DNA of 64,000 nt from Streptomyces sp. NBC_01262 (GCF_036226365.1 NZ_CP108462.1:8290001-8354000), one strand, 5' to 3'; numbered from the stretch's first letter, positions 35,527 to 44,373 are shown. Notes: generated by a model from the letters alone, not told the origin. Numbers and translations: made by a program.

Positions 35527-35957
35527 GCGTGTATTCGGAATACGTGCCGGTAAGTGATTCTCATCACTTCAAAGGCCGTCGACAGGCGGTCCATTGAGTG
35601 CTCCGGGGCTTTGAATCGTATTAGGGGAGGTGTCGTTGTGTCCGTGTTGCTGCCCTAAGCAACCGGAACGTTCCGGTGTCCGGATATCGGAATGACCCGC
35701 CCTGTTACATCCCCGTGATTCCGCCTCAATGTCCCCGTGTTCTATTGCGGCCTGACGTTCGAAGTACTGTCCTCGCACGTCAATGCCGCAGCCGTCGCAG
35801 TCCTTGCACAAGTTCGTCCCATCCTTGGTGCCGCACTTACCCAACCTCGGTATCGTCGCCCGAGCGTGCGAGCCCCCAACACTGTCGACGGCCGGCGCCA
35901 ATGACGTACAGGTACGACACGGCACGGCCGACGGCCGGAACAGGGAGAACAACGAGG
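35527..35957. other. 431-bp intergenic region rich in palindromes
   Basis: No gene is supported. The region is less GC-rich than its surroundings. It contains the palindrome GTATTCGGAATAC (35531-35543), a 7-bp inverted repeat AAGTGAT/ATCACTT around TCTC (35552-35569, possible terminator of the HAD gene or operator) and a perfect 16-bp palindrome ACCGGAACGTTCCGGT (35662-35677). It precedes a solute-binding lipoprotein gene and is likely its control region. Confidence 0.6.
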
Positions 35958-37553
35958 ATGAAGAGCAAGCTGCTGGTGCTGCCGGCCCTACTGGGTCTGA
36001 GTGCGCCTGTACTGGCTGGTTGCGGGGGCTCGGGCGGCAGTGGTTCCGACAGTTCCGCGATCGTTGTCGGCAGCACGGATTCCATCGTTGTGTCGAAGGA
36101 CAACCCGTCCCCGCTCGACCCGGCCACCTCGTACGACGCGGCCACCTGGAACATCCTGTCGAACACGTTCCAGATGCTGCTCCGGCTCCCGCGCAGCGGC
36201 ACCACGCCGCAGCCCGACGCCGCCGAGAGCTGCGCCTTCTCCGACACGAAGTCGGAGACCTACCGGTGCAAGCTCCGTGCGGGGCTGAAGTTCAGCAACG
36301 GCGACGCCCTGACCTCGGAGGACGTGAAGTTCTCCTTCGACCGGATGCTCAAGATCAAGAGCGATCTGGGTCCGGTCAGCCTGCTCTCCGGCCTCAAGAA
36401 GGTCGAGACCCAGGGCGACCAGGAGGTCATCTTCGACCTCAAGGCCTCCGACGCCACGTTCCCGTACAAGCTGGCCACGCCCGCCGGCGCCATCGTGGAC
36501 AGTCAGGTGTACCAGGCGGACAAGCCGTACGAGGGCCTCAAGCTCGTCGGCTCCGGCCCGTACAAGCTGGACTCCTTCACCCAGGGCGACAAGGCCGTTC
36601 TGTCGAAGAACGACAACTACCACGGCAATGTCGTGATGAAGAACAGCGGCATCGAGATCAAGTTCTTCGACGACTCGGCCAAGATGAAGAACGCCCTGGC
36701 CGACGGCAGCGTCGATGTCGTCGGCGGCTCCAGCGCCTTCAAGCCGGCCCAGATCACGGCCCTCCAGGCGGGCAAGGTCAAGGACGTAACCCTCACCGAG
36801 GCCTCCGGCACCGAGACCCGCTACCTGTTCTTCAACACGAAGGACGCCTCGGTGGCGCCGAAGGCGGTCCGCGTCGCCATCGCCCAGCTCATCAACCGGT
36901 CCACGCTCACCCGCGACACCTTCCAGCGCACCGTGGACCCGCTCTACTCGATCGTTCCGCAGGGCATCGCCGGCCACAAGAACTCGTTCTACAACCTGTA
37001 CGGCGACCCGAGCCAGGCCCACGCGGCCAAGACCCTGTCGGATGCCGGCATCAGCACCCCGGTGAAGATCACCTACACCTACCGCACCACGGCCGGCTCC
37101 TCGGCGGGCGAGGAAGCGGTCTGGCTGCAGAAGTCGCTCAACGCCAGCGGGCTGTTCGACGTCAGCCTCAAGAAGGTGGCGTACGACTCCTTCGTAGGAA
37201 ACGCGATCGGCGGCAAGTTCGCCTTCTACGGCTTGGGTTGGGCCCCGGACTTCCCGGATGCGGACAACTACATCGCTCCGTTCATCAGTGAGAACTTCCT
37301 GGACCTCCCCTACAAGAGCAACGAGATCAACAACACGCTGCTCCCGCGTACCCGGGCGGACGCGGACCGTAGCAACACGGTCACGGACTTCGGGAGCATG
37401 CAGGACATCGTTGCCAGGGACATCCCGCTGATCCCGGTATGGCAGTCCAAGGGATATGTCGCCGCCCGGGACGGAATCACCGGTGTCGAGTGGCTCATCA
37501 ACTCGTCATCGACCACCCAGTACTGGGAACTGGGTCACGGCGTGACAGGATGA
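35958..37553 (+). CDS. Family-5 (oligopeptide/nickel-type) ABC substrate-binding lipoprotein, copy 1
   Basis: A 531-residue SBP_bac_5 protein. The signal peptide ends in lipobox VLAGC (Cys about residue 22), then a Gly/Ser linker. The family core includes LDPATSYDAATWNILSNTFQ, LKFSNGDALTSEDVKFSFDR (about residue 110), LVGSGPYKL and VRVAIAQLINRSTLTRD. The ligand could be a peptide, nickel complex or other. No permease or ATPase gene is adjacent. The next gene encodes a protein of identical length and similar sequence, so the two arose by tandem duplication. A very strong terminator separates them. Confidence 0.88.
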   Translation: MKSKLLVLPALLGLSAPVLAGCGGSGGSGSDSSAIVVGSTDSIVVSKDNPSPLDPATSYDAATWNILSNTFQMLLRLPRSGTTPQPDAAESCAFSDTKSETYRCKLRAGLKFSNGDALTSEDVKFSFDRMLKIKSDLGPVSLLSGLKKVETQGDQEVIFDLKASDATFPYKLATPAGAIVDSQVYQADKPYEGLKLVGSGPYKLDSFTQGDKAVLSKNDNYHGNVVMKNSGIEIKFFDDSAKMKNALADGSVDVVGGSSAFKPAQITALQAGKVKDVTLTEASGTETRYLFFNTKDASVAPKAVRVAIAQLINRSTLTRDTFQRTVDPLYSIVPQGIAGHKNSFYNLYGDPSQAHAAKTLSDAGISTPVKITYTYRTTAGSSAGEEAVWLQKSLNASGLFDVSLKKVAYDSFVGNAIGGKFAFYGLGWAPDFPDADNYIAPFISENFLDLPYKSNEINNTLLPRTRADADRSNTVTDFGSMQDIVARDIPLIPVWQSKGYVAARDGITGVEWLINSSSTTQYWELGHGVTG

Positions 37554-37559
37554 CCCCTC

Positions 37560-37608
37560 GGCCGCGCGGATCCCGGGACGTTTCGCGCCCCGGATCCGCG
37601 CGGCCTTT
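37560..37608 (+). terminator. Strong terminator between the two solute-binding protein genes
   Basis: A perfect 14-bp stem (37560-37573 with 37592-37605) with an 18-nt loop is followed by TTT. It begins 6 nt after the stop of copy 1, so copy 2 probably has its own promoter or relies on readthrough. Confidence 0.9.
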
Positions 37609-37642
37609 GTAGTGAAGGTCGAAATACCTGTGAGGAATGCTC

Positions 37643-39238
37643 GTGAGGAATCGAGTCCAACGGCTGGCACTTCCGCTCTCTGCGACGATGACGGCGGTGG
37701 TGGTCGCCGGCTGCGGCACCGGTACCTCCAGCGGTGACTCCGGCGGCGAGGCCGTCACCATGGGCATCACGGACAAGATCACCTCCGTGGACCCGGCGGC
37801 CGGCTACGACGTGGGCTCCTGGATCGTCTTCAACAACGTCTTCCAGTCGCTGCTCGCCTTCCCCGACGGTTCGACCAAGCCGCAGCCCGACGCCGCCGAG
37901 AGCTGCCAGTTCGACGACGACGAGAGCCGGACCTTCTCCTGCATCCTGCGGTCCGGGCTGAAGTTCAGCAACGGCGACAGCCTGACCTCCGAGGACGTCA
38001 AGTACTCCTTCGAGCGCACCATCAAGATCAATGACGAGAACGGCCCGGCAGGCGCCCTGCTCGGTTCCGTCAAGTCGATCGACACCCCCTCGGCCGACAA
38101 GGTCGTCTTCCACCTGAAGTACTCCGACGCGACCTTCCCCATGAAGGTGGCCTCGGCCGCCGGCTCCATCGTGGACCACAACGAGTACAAAATGGACGCC
38201 CTGCGCACCGACGGCAAGGCCGTCGGCTCCGGCCCGTACACGCTGGACTCGTACGACAAGGACAAGAAGGCCGTCTTCAAGGTCAACGACGGCTACAGCG
38301 GCGACGCCAAGGCCAAGAACTCCGGCGTGACCATGAGCTTCTACGACGACGAGGACACCCTCAAGACGGCCGTCACCGACGGCACCGTCGACTTCGCCTA
38401 CCGAGGCCTGGCCACAGCCGACATAGCCAAGATCCAGGCCGCCTACGCCAGCGGGCAGGGCACCCTGCAGGTCATCGAGGGCAGCGGAGCCGAGATCCAG
38501 CACCTCGTCTTCAACCTCGACGACGACGTGGTCGGCCAGAAGGCCGTACGGCAGGCCATCGCCTACATCATCGACCGCCAGACGATGATCCGCGATGTCT
38601 ACAAGCGCACCGTCGAGCCCCTCTACTCGATCGTCCCGGCGGGCCTCACCGGCCACACCACCTCCTTCTTCGACCGCTACGGCGAGGGCGGCGACACCGC
38701 GAAGGCGCAGTCCCTGCTCACCGACGCCGGCATCACCGACAAGGTCGCCTTCACCCTGTGGGCCACCCCGGTCCGCTACGGCACCGGCACGGTGGCGGAA
38801 CTGCGGACCATCGCCAAGCAGCTCAACGCCACCGGACTGTTCGACGTCACCGTCAAGAGCGTCGACGCCGACACGTACGCCAAGAACATCGAGGCCGGCA
38901 AGTACGCCGCGTACGTCAAGGGCTGGGTCCCCGACTACCCGGACCCCGACAACTTCACCGCCCCGTTCTTCGGCGAGGGCAATGTGCTCTTCAACAACTA
39001 CACCAACACGACGATCACCGGCACCCTGATCCCCGGCACGGCCGCCCAGTCCGACCGCACCGCCGCCGCCGCGGACTTCAAGAAGATCCAGACCACCGTC
39101 GCCGAGGACGTACCGGTCATCCCGCTCTGGCAGGGCAAGCAGTACGTCGTCGCCCGCAGCGGCATCACCGGCCTGGAGTGGAGCCTGGACCCGGCGGCCG
39201 TCTTCCGCTTCTGGGAGATCGAGAAGACCGCCTCCTGA
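37643..39238 (+). CDS. Family-5 ABC substrate-binding lipoprotein, copy 2
   Basis: From GTG at 37643 (GAGGA 6 nt upstream; an ATG at 37637 touches that site) the protein has 531 residues, the same as copy 1. Lipobox VVVAGC (Cys about residue 24) leads into an SBP_bac_5 domain with DPAAGYDVGSWIVFNNVFQS, LKFSNGDSLTSEDVKYSFER, AVGSGPYTLDSYDKDKKAVF and AVRQAIAYIIDRQTMIRD. Divergence from copy 1 is spread along the length, suggesting changed ligand preference. It ends near a response regulator transcribed the other way. No transporter subunits are nearby. Confidence 0.88.
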   Translation: MRNRVQRLALPLSATMTAVVVAGCGTGTSSGDSGGEAVTMGITDKITSVDPAAGYDVGSWIVFNNVFQSLLAFPDGSTKPQPDAAESCQFDDDESRTFSCILRSGLKFSNGDSLTSEDVKYSFERTIKINDENGPAGALLGSVKSIDTPSADKVVFHLKYSDATFPMKVASAAGSIVDHNEYKMDALRTDGKAVGSGPYTLDSYDKDKKAVFKVNDGYSGDAKAKNSGVTMSFYDDEDTLKTAVTDGTVDFAYRGLATADIAKIQAAYASGQGTLQVIEGSGAEIQHLVFNLDDDVVGQKAVRQAIAYIIDRQTMIRDVYKRTVEPLYSIVPAGLTGHTTSFFDRYGEGGDTAKAQSLLTDAGITDKVAFTLWATPVRYGTGTVAELRTIAKQLNATGLFDVTVKSVDADTYAKNIEAGKYAAYVKGWVPDYPDPDNFTAPFFGEGNVLFNNYTNTTITGTLIPGTAAQSDRTAAAADFKKIQTTVAEDVPVIPLWQGKQYVVARSGITGLEWSLDPAAVFRFWEIEKTAS

Positions 39239-39243
39239 GGCTG

Positions 39244-39266
39244 TCCCGGGGGCGGGGGCCCCGGGA
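39244..39266. terminator. Hairpin between copy 2 and the convergent response regulator
   Basis: TCCCGGGG (39244-39251) pairs with CCCCGGGA (39259-39266) across a 7-nt loop, 5 nt after the upstream stop and 22 nt before the end of the opposing gene. Confidence 0.55.
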
Positions 39267-39288
39267 CCGGGACCGGGCTGCTGACGGG

Positions 39289-39960
39289 CTACTGGGCGCC
39301 GGGGCGCACCAGCCCGCTCTCGTACGCGTAGACCGCCGCCTGCACCCGGTCGCGCAGCGCCAGCTTGGTCAGCACATGCCCGACATGGGTCTTCACCGTC
39401 GTCTCGCTGACGAACAGCTCGGCCGCGATCTCCGCGTTCGACAGGCCACGGGCCACCAGCTTCAGCACCTCGACCTCGCGCTCGGTCAGCGTGTGCAGCG
39501 GCTGCGGCACCGCGTCCTCGCCGGACGGCAGCCGGCCCGCGTACTTGTCCAGCAGCCGCCGGGTGATGCTCGGCGCGAGCATCGCCTCGCCGCCGGCGAC
39601 CACCCGGATCGCCTGTATCAGCTCGGTCGCGGGCGCGTCCTTGAGCAGGAAGCCGCTGGCCCCGGCGCGCAGCGCCTCCACCACGTACTCGTCCAGGTCG
39701 AAGGTGGTCAGCACCAGCACCTTGGCCGGGCCGTCCCGGCCCGGGCCGGTGATCTGCCGGGTCGCCTCCACCCCGTCCATCCGGGGCATCCGGATGTCCA
39801 TCAGCACCACATCGGGCTGCAGCGCCCGCACCTGGTCCAGGGCCTGCTGGCCGTCCCCGGCCTCCCCGACCACCGCCAGGTCCGGCTCGGCCTCCAGAAT
39901 CATCCGGAAGCCGGTGCGCAGCAGCGGCTGATCGTCCACCAGCAGGACGCGAATCGCCAC
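39289..39960 (-). CDS. NarL/FixJ-type response regulator (orphan)
   Basis: A 223-residue two-domain regulator. The receiver domain has the acidic pair VLLVDDQ (residues 9-10), the phosphorylatable Asp in VVLMDIRMPRMDG (about 54), Thr in VLVLTTFD (about 84) and Lys in GFLLKDA (about 106). The output domain is LuxR-type: LTEREVEVLKLVARGLSNAE then IAAELFVSETTVKTHVGHVL. No histidine kinase gene is adjacent, so the partner is elsewhere or absent. It ends 9 nt after the nuclease gene on the same strand, suggesting co-transcription. Confidence 0.93.
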   Translation of the reverse strand: MAIRVLLVDDQPLLRTGFRMILEAEPDLAVVGEAGDGQQALDQVRALQPDVVLMDIRMPRMDGVEATRQITGPGRDGPAKVLVLTTFDLDEYVVEALRAGASGFLLKDAPATELIQAIRVVAGGEAMLAPSITRRLLDKYAGRLPSGEDAVPQPLHTLTEREVEVLKLVARGLSNAEIAAELFVSETTVKTHVGHVLTKLALRDRVQAAVYAYESGLVRPGAQ

Positions 39961-39969
39961 GGGATCTCC

Positions 39970-40842
39970 TTACGCGGTCACTGAGGCGGTGACTGAGGAA
40001 TCCTCATTCTTCCCCACCACGGGGAGCGGATAGGGCGGGGGAGTGCCCCCGAAGGACGGGCACACCGCCTGGTGGTCGCACCAGCCGCACAGCGGCCCCT
40101 TGCGCGGCTGCCAGTCACCCGTCTCGGTCGCCAGCCGGATCGCGTCCCACAGCGCCTCCAGCTTGCGCGCCACGCTCCGCAGGTCCGCCTCCGTCGGGTC
40201 GTACGTCAGCACGTCCCCGCTGCCCAGATAGACCAGCTGGAGCCGGCGCGGCACCACCGCGCGCAGCCGCCACAGCACCAGGGCGTAGAACTTCATCTGG
40301 AACAGCGCCTCGTCCGCGTACTCCGGACGCGGGGCCTTGCCGGTCTTGTAGTCCACCACCCGCAGATCGCCGCTGGCGGGGGCGACATCCAGCCGGTCGA
40401 CGTAACCGCGCAGCGTCAGCCCCGACTCCAGCTCGGTCTCCACGTACAGCTCGCGCTCGGCCGGCTCCAGCCGCGTCGGGTCCTCCAGCGAGAACCACCG
40501 CTCCACCAGTGCGGCGGCGCTCTCCAGCCAGGGGGCCAGCTCCGAGCCCTCGTCCGCGAACAGCTCCGCCAGCTCCGGCCGCTCCGCCCGCAGCTTGTCC
40601 CACTGCCCCGGCACCATGGCGCGGGCCCGGTCCGGCGTCCGCTCCGCCGCGGGCGAGTCGAACAGCCGCTCCAGCACTGCGTGCACCACCGTGCCCCGGG
40701 TGGCCGCGGGGCTCGGCTTCTCCGGCAGCCGGTCGATCACCCGCAGCCGGTACAGCAGCGGACACCGCATGAAGTCCGCCGCGCGCGAGGGCGACAGCGA
40801 CGACGGGGGCCGCGGCGGGCGGGCGTCAGTTGTGGAACTCAT
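39970..40842 (-). CDS. RecB/Cas4-like PD-(D/E)XK nuclease with iron-sulfur cysteines
   Basis: A 290-residue stand-alone nuclease domain. The active site is seen as GTVVHAVLERLF (about residue 50), GYVDRLDVAP (about 147) and VVDYKTGKAP (Asp-x-Lys, about 163), with QMKFYALVLW (about 182) as motif QxxxY. Four Cys frame the domain, one in FMRCPLLYR near the N-terminus and three in LCGWCDHQAVC near the C-terminus, a pattern for a 4Fe-4S cluster in Cas4 and AddB nucleases. No CRISPR genes are nearby. It probably works in DNA repair or processing. Upstream of, and likely co-transcribed with, the orphan response regulator. Confidence 0.87.
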   Translation of the reverse strand: MSSTTDARPPRPPSSLSPSRAADFMRCPLLYRLRVIDRLPEKPSPAATRGTVVHAVLERLFDSPAAERTPDRARAMVPGQWDKLRAERPELAELFADEGSELAPWLESAAALVERWFSLEDPTRLEPAERELYVETELESGLTLRGYVDRLDVAPASGDLRVVDYKTGKAPRPEYADEALFQMKFYALVLWRLRAVVPRRLQLVYLGSGDVLTYDPTEADLRSVARKLEALWDAIRLATETGDWQPRKGPLCGWCDHQAVCPSFGGTPPPYPLPVVGKNEDSSVTASVTA

Positions 40843-40937
40843 GGCAGGACCTTACGGCGTACCACTGACAGCCGGTGTCCGCTCCGCGCGAGCGGGCAAT
40901 ACCATCAAGGCAGATCCGGTATCAACGAGGGGAACAA

Positions 40938-42164
40938 GTGAGCGAGAACGGGCAATCGCCGTCGGACGGCGCGCAGCACCCCGGGTCCGGCGACGGGCCT
41001 GCCAAGCGCCCGCCCGGCGGAGGATTCCTGATGGGCCGCATCTTCGGCGTGCCCGTCTACGTCGCTCCGAGCTGGTTCCTCGTCGCCGCCCTCATCACCT
41101 GGGTCTTCGGCGGCCAGCTCGACCGCGTCCTCCCCGAGCTGGGCAACCTCCGCTACCTCGTCTCGCTGTTCTTCGCGGTCGCCTTCTACGCCTCCGTACT
41201 CGTCCACGAACTCGCCCACACCGTGGCGGCGCTCCGCTTCGACCTCCCCGTACGGCGCATCCAGCTCCAGTTCTTCGGCGGCGTCTCCGAGATCGAGAAG
41301 GAATCCGAGACCCCCGGCCGCGAATTCGTCCTCGCCTTCGTCGGCCCGCTGCTCTCGCTGGTCCTGTCCGGCGTCTTCTGGCTGGGCATGCAGGCCGTGG
41401 ACCCCGGCACCGTCCCCGGCGTGCTGCTCGCCGGGCTCATGATCAGCAACCTGATCGTCGCCGCGTTCAACCTGCTGCCCGGCCTGCCGCTCGACGGCGG
41501 CCGGATGCTGCGCGCCGTCGTCTGGAAGATCACCGGCAAGCCCATGACCGGCACCGTCGCCGCCGCCTGGACCGGCCGCGCGCTGGCCATCGCCGTCCTC
41601 ATCGGCCTGCCCCTGCTCTCCTACGCGGGCGGCGTCTCCGACGGCAGCGACGGCTCCACCGGCTTCGACTCCCTCACCGACGCCCTGCTGGCGGCCATCC
41701 TCGCCGCCATCATCTGGACCGGCGCCGGCAACAGCCTGCGCATGGCCCGGCTGCGCGAGCACCTCCCCGAACTCCAGGCCCGCACCCTCACCCGCCGCGC
41801 CGTCCCCGTCGCCTCCGACACCCCCCTGTCCGAGGCCCTGCGCCGCGCCAACGAGGCCGGCGCCCGCGCCCTCGTCGTCGTCGACGGCGCCGGCGACCCC
41901 ACCGCCGTCGTCCGTGAAGCCGCCATCGTCGGCGTCCCCGAACACCGCCGCCCCTGGGTCGCCGTCTCCGGCCTCGCCCAGGACATCAAGCCCGGAATGA
42001 AGGTTTCGGCGGAACTCGCCGGAGAAGACCTCCTCGACACCCTGCGCGCCACCCCGGCCACCGAATACCTGGTCGTCGAGCCCACCGGTGAGATCTACGG
42101 CGTACTGTCCACCGCCGACGTGGAGCGCGCCTTCCTGGCCGCCATGGCCAGGCAGCCTTCTTAG
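40938..42164 (+). CDS. Site-2-type (M50) zinc metalloprotease with CBS domains
   Basis: A 408-residue membrane protease starting at GTG 40938 (GAGGGG 5 nt upstream). After a disordered N-terminus come IFGVPVYVAPSWFLVAALIT, the zinc motif VLVHELAHTVAAL (His-Glu-x-x-His, about residue 95) and the third ligand in NLLPGLPLDGGRML (about 185). About six membrane segments are predicted. The last 130 residues form a CBS pair (PVASDTPLSEALRRANEAGA ... EIYGVLSTADVERAFL) that may sense adenine nucleotides. Such proteases cleave membrane-bound regulators; the substrate is unknown. It precedes trmI on the same strand. Confidence 0.92.
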   Translation: MSENGQSPSDGAQHPGSGDGPAKRPPGGGFLMGRIFGVPVYVAPSWFLVAALITWVFGGQLDRVLPELGNLRYLVSLFFAVAFYASVLVHELAHTVAALRFDLPVRRIQLQFFGGVSEIEKESETPGREFVLAFVGPLLSLVLSGVFWLGMQAVDPGTVPGVLLAGLMISNLIVAAFNLLPGLPLDGGRMLRAVVWKITGKPMTGTVAAAWTGRALAIAVLIGLPLLSYAGGVSDGSDGSTGFDSLTDALLAAILAAIIWTGAGNSLRMARLREHLPELQARTLTRRAVPVASDTPLSEALRRANEAGARALVVVDGAGDPTAVVREAAIVGVPEHRRPWVAVSGLAQDIKPGMKVSAELAGEDLLDTLRATPATEYLVVEPTGEIYGVLSTADVERAFLAAMARQPS

Positions 42165-42380
42165 CGGCGAGTTCGCCTCCGCTGCGCTCAGCCACTGTCG
42201 ACGGTCGATCGTGCTCGACTCGCTCGTACCTCGCGAGCCTCCGCGCGTTCTCCCTTTCGACAGCGGCCGCTCCGCTTCGGCTCACTCGCCGAGGTCGGCC
42301 GGAGATCGGGGGCGCGACCGGCCATCCACGGTCCGCACCGTGGGGAATCCGGGCTCCGGGTAGCCGGTAGGGTTAGCGTC

Positions 42381-43322
42381 ATGTCCGAACCGACCGGTGC
42401 CGCCCGTCGTCGCGGCCCCTTCCAGGTCGGGGACCAGGTCCAGCTCACCGACCCCAAGGGACGCCACTACACCTTCACGCTCGAAGCCGGGAAGCAGTTC
42501 CACACCCACAAGGGTGCCTTCTCGCACGACGAGCTGATCGGTGCTCCCGAGGGCAGTGTTGTCCGCACCACGGGAAACGTCGCCTACCTCGCGCTGCGCC
42601 CCCTGCTCCCCGACTACGTCCTGTCCATGCCCCGCGGCGCCGCCGTGGTCTACCCCAAGGACGCGGGGCAGATCCTGGCCATGGCCGACATCTTCCCCGG
42701 CGCCCGCGTCGTCGAGGCAGGCGTCGGCTCCGGCTCCCTCAGCAGCTTCCTGCTGCGCGCCATCGGCGACCAGGGCATGCTGCACTCCTACGAGCGCCGC
42801 GCCGACTTCGCCGAGATCGCCACCGGCAACGTCGAACGCTACTTCGGCGGCCCCCACCCCGCCTGGCAGCTCACCGTCGGCGACCTCCAGGACAACCTGT
42901 CCGACACCGACGTCGACCGCGTCATCCTGGACATGCTCGCCCCCTGGGAGTGCCTGGACGCCGTCTCCAAGGCCCTCGTCCCCGGCGGCATCGTCTGCGC
43001 CTACGTGGCCACCACCACCCAGCTCGCCCGCACCGTCGAGGCGATCCGCGAACACGGCACCTTCAACGAGCCGTCCGCCTGGGAGACCATGGTCCGCACC
43101 TGGCACGTCGAGGGCCTCGCCGTACGCCCCGACCACCGCATGATCGGCCACACCGGCTTCCTGCTCACCGCCCGCCGCCTCGCCGACGGCGTCGAGCCCC
43201 CGCTGCGCCGCCGCCGACCCGCGCCCGGCGCCTACGGCGAGGACTACACCGGCCCCGGCAGCGCCAGCCGCGGCGGCAAGCCCGCCACGCCCGCCGCTGC
43301 GCCTGAGGCCGAGGCCGAGTAG
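42381..43322 (+). CDS. trmI: tRNA (adenine58-N1)-methyltransferase
   Basis: A 313-residue TrmI. The N-terminal small domain includes FQVGDQVQLTDPKGRHYTFT and HTHKGAFSHDELIG. Motif X is RPLLPDYVLSMPRGAAVVYP with PKDAGQI; the SAM-binding motif I is VVEAGVGSGSLSSFLLRAIG (about residue 110); VILDMLAPWE (about 194) is motif IV. It methylates A58 in the T-loop of tRNAs as a tetramer. The C-terminal 50 residues are a basic then Ala-rich extension common in actinobacterial members. Linkage to the proteasome locus is conserved in actinobacteria. Confidence 0.94.
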   Translation: MSEPTGAARRRGPFQVGDQVQLTDPKGRHYTFTLEAGKQFHTHKGAFSHDELIGAPEGSVVRTTGNVAYLALRPLLPDYVLSMPRGAAVVYPKDAGQILAMADIFPGARVVEAGVGSGSLSSFLLRAIGDQGMLHSYERRADFAEIATGNVERYFGGPHPAWQLTVGDLQDNLSDTDVDRVILDMLAPWECLDAVSKALVPGGIVCAYVATTTQLARTVEAIREHGTFNEPSAWETMVRTWHVEGLAVRPDHRMIGHTGFLLTARRLADGVEPPLRRRRPAPGAYGEDYTGPGSASRGGKPATPAAAPEAEAE

Positions 43323-43344
43323 CCACCGCAGCAACCCGAACACC

Positions 43345-43380
43345 GTCGCCGCCGGAATCCCGCCAGGGACCGGCGGCGAC
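43345..43380 (+). terminator. Hairpin after trmI
   Basis: A perfect 11-bp stem (43345-43355 with 43370-43380) with a 14-nt loop, 22 nt past the trmI stop; short flanking complementarity can extend it. Confidence 0.7.
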
Positions 43381-43496
43381 ACTGTTGCGGGCACCGGGAC
43401 CCGGTCGTACCGCCTTCGTGTGACGTATGGCACCATGCTGGCCACACCAGCAACACGAACTCCAGAAGTCCACGAACTCCACAGGAGAAAAGGCGA

Positions 43497-44066
43497 GTGC
43501 AGCCCTCCGCAGGCCCGGCCCCGGCCCTCCCGCACAACCGAGCCCGCTCGGTGCACTGGATCACCACGGCAGCCGTCGTAGCCGCCGTCATAGGAGCCGG
43601 AAACCTCGTGCAGCCCGCCGACGCCGCCTCCGCCTCGGCCCGGCACGTCTCCGGAGCCCCCGACGCCACGAAGGCCCACTACCCGCTGGACTGCGCCGGA
43701 GCGCCCGTGGACGTCGTCAGCCACGCCGCCGGCGACCTGGACCACGACGGCCGCCCCGAGACCGTCGCCGTGGTCCGCTGCCACTCCGAGACCGGCACCC
43801 CGCCCAGCGGCGTCTACGTGCTCTCCCAGGGCGCCGCGGGCAGCGCGACGCCCCGCATCGTCGAGACCCTGGTGAACCCCAAGGACCAGCGCAGCATCAA
43901 GGACCTCCGGATCACCGCCGACGGCACGGTCACCGCCACCGTCCTCGGCTACTCCAGCGAGGACGTACCCCGATGCTGCCCAGATCAGCAGCGGGTCTAC
44001 ACCTGGCAGTGGCGCTCGGGCACGTACTACGCGATCCCCGGCCCGCTCGCCTCAGCCGCCGTGTGA
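43497..44066 (+). CDS. Secreted protein of unknown function with one FG-GAP-like calcium loop
   Basis: A 189-residue protein from GTG 43497 (AGGAG upstream). Residues 1-45 form a signal peptide with a basic start, a hydrophobic ITTAAVVAAVIGAGNLV and a cleavage-like AADA region. The mature part has GDLDHDGRPETVAVVRC, an integrin-alpha/FG-GAP type Asp-rich loop, and a later VPRCCPDQQRVYTWQWRSG. Four Cys probably form disulfides outside the cell. I do not recognise a specific function. Its 3' end shares a terminator with the convergent ferredoxin gene. Confidence 0.8.
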   Translation: MQPSAGPAPALPHNRARSVHWITTAAVVAAVIGAGNLVQPADAASASARHVSGAPDATKAHYPLDCAGAPVDVVSHAAGDLDHDGRPETVAVVRCHSETGTPPSGVYVLSQGAAGSATPRIVETLVNPKDQRSIKDLRITADGTVTATVLGYSSEDVPRCCPDQQRVYTWQWRSGTYYAIPGPLASAAV

Positions 44067-44069
44067 GGA

Positions 44070-44091
44070 GCCGTGTGACACGTCACACGGC
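44070..44091. terminator. Bidirectional hairpin between secreted protein and ferredoxin genes
   Basis: A 10-bp perfect inverted repeat (44070-44079 with 44082-44091) has only 2 nt between its arms. It overlaps the stop codon of the ferredoxin gene and begins 4 nt after the other stop. Confidence 0.65.
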
Positions 44092-44373
44092 ATCCGGCCC
44101 ATACACCTCTACACTGTCCGAAACCCGACGCACATGGATGCAGTCGCCAGGGCATTCCTTGGCGGAATCCACCACATCGGTCAGCAGCGGCAGCGGCACC
44201 GGCGCGGTGGCTCCGGGTGCCTGACGGAGCTCGTCGTCGTCGCCCTTGACGTAGGCGAGCCCGTCGATGTCCAGCTCGAAGACCTCGGGCGCGTACTGCA
44301 CACAGATCCCGTCGCCGGTGCACAGGTCCTGGTCGATCCAGACTTCCAGAGCCTCGCCGACTGCCTCGCTCAC
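44083..44373 (-). CDS. Small [3Fe-4S]/[4Fe-4S] ferredoxin
   Basis: A 96-residue ferredoxin from GTG 44373. Cluster ligands are in DQDLCTGDGICVQYAPEVFE (Cys-x5-Cys) and AKECPGDCIHV (Cys-x3-Cys), the pattern of single-cluster actinobacterial ferredoxins that often serve P450s. A central Ala/Pro-rich insertion lengthens the usual 65-residue form. It is divergent from arc with 251 bp between the starts. A ferredoxin beside arc recurs in this locus in related genomes as far as I recall, but no link to pupylation is established. Confidence 0.86.
   Translation of the reverse strand: MSEAVGEALEVWIDQDLCTGDGICVQYAPEVFELDIDGLAYVKGDDDELRQAPGATAPVPLPLLTDVVDSAKECPGDCIHVRRVSDSVEVYGPDAV

Noticed and set aside
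35552..35569. Fur or Zur box
   Set aside because: AAGTGATTCTCATCACTT has dyad symmetry but does not match the actinobacterial Zur or Fur consensus closely enough to name a regulator.
39970..40842. CRISPR-associated Cas4
   Set aside because: No repeat array and no other cas genes occur in the window; stand-alone RecB-like nucleases with this Cys pattern are common in actinobacteria.
42165..42380. Small gene or RNA in the gap before trmI
   Set aside because: Only short GCTCCGC/GCGCTC-like repeats and no coding frame with a ribosome site or conserved structure could be supported.
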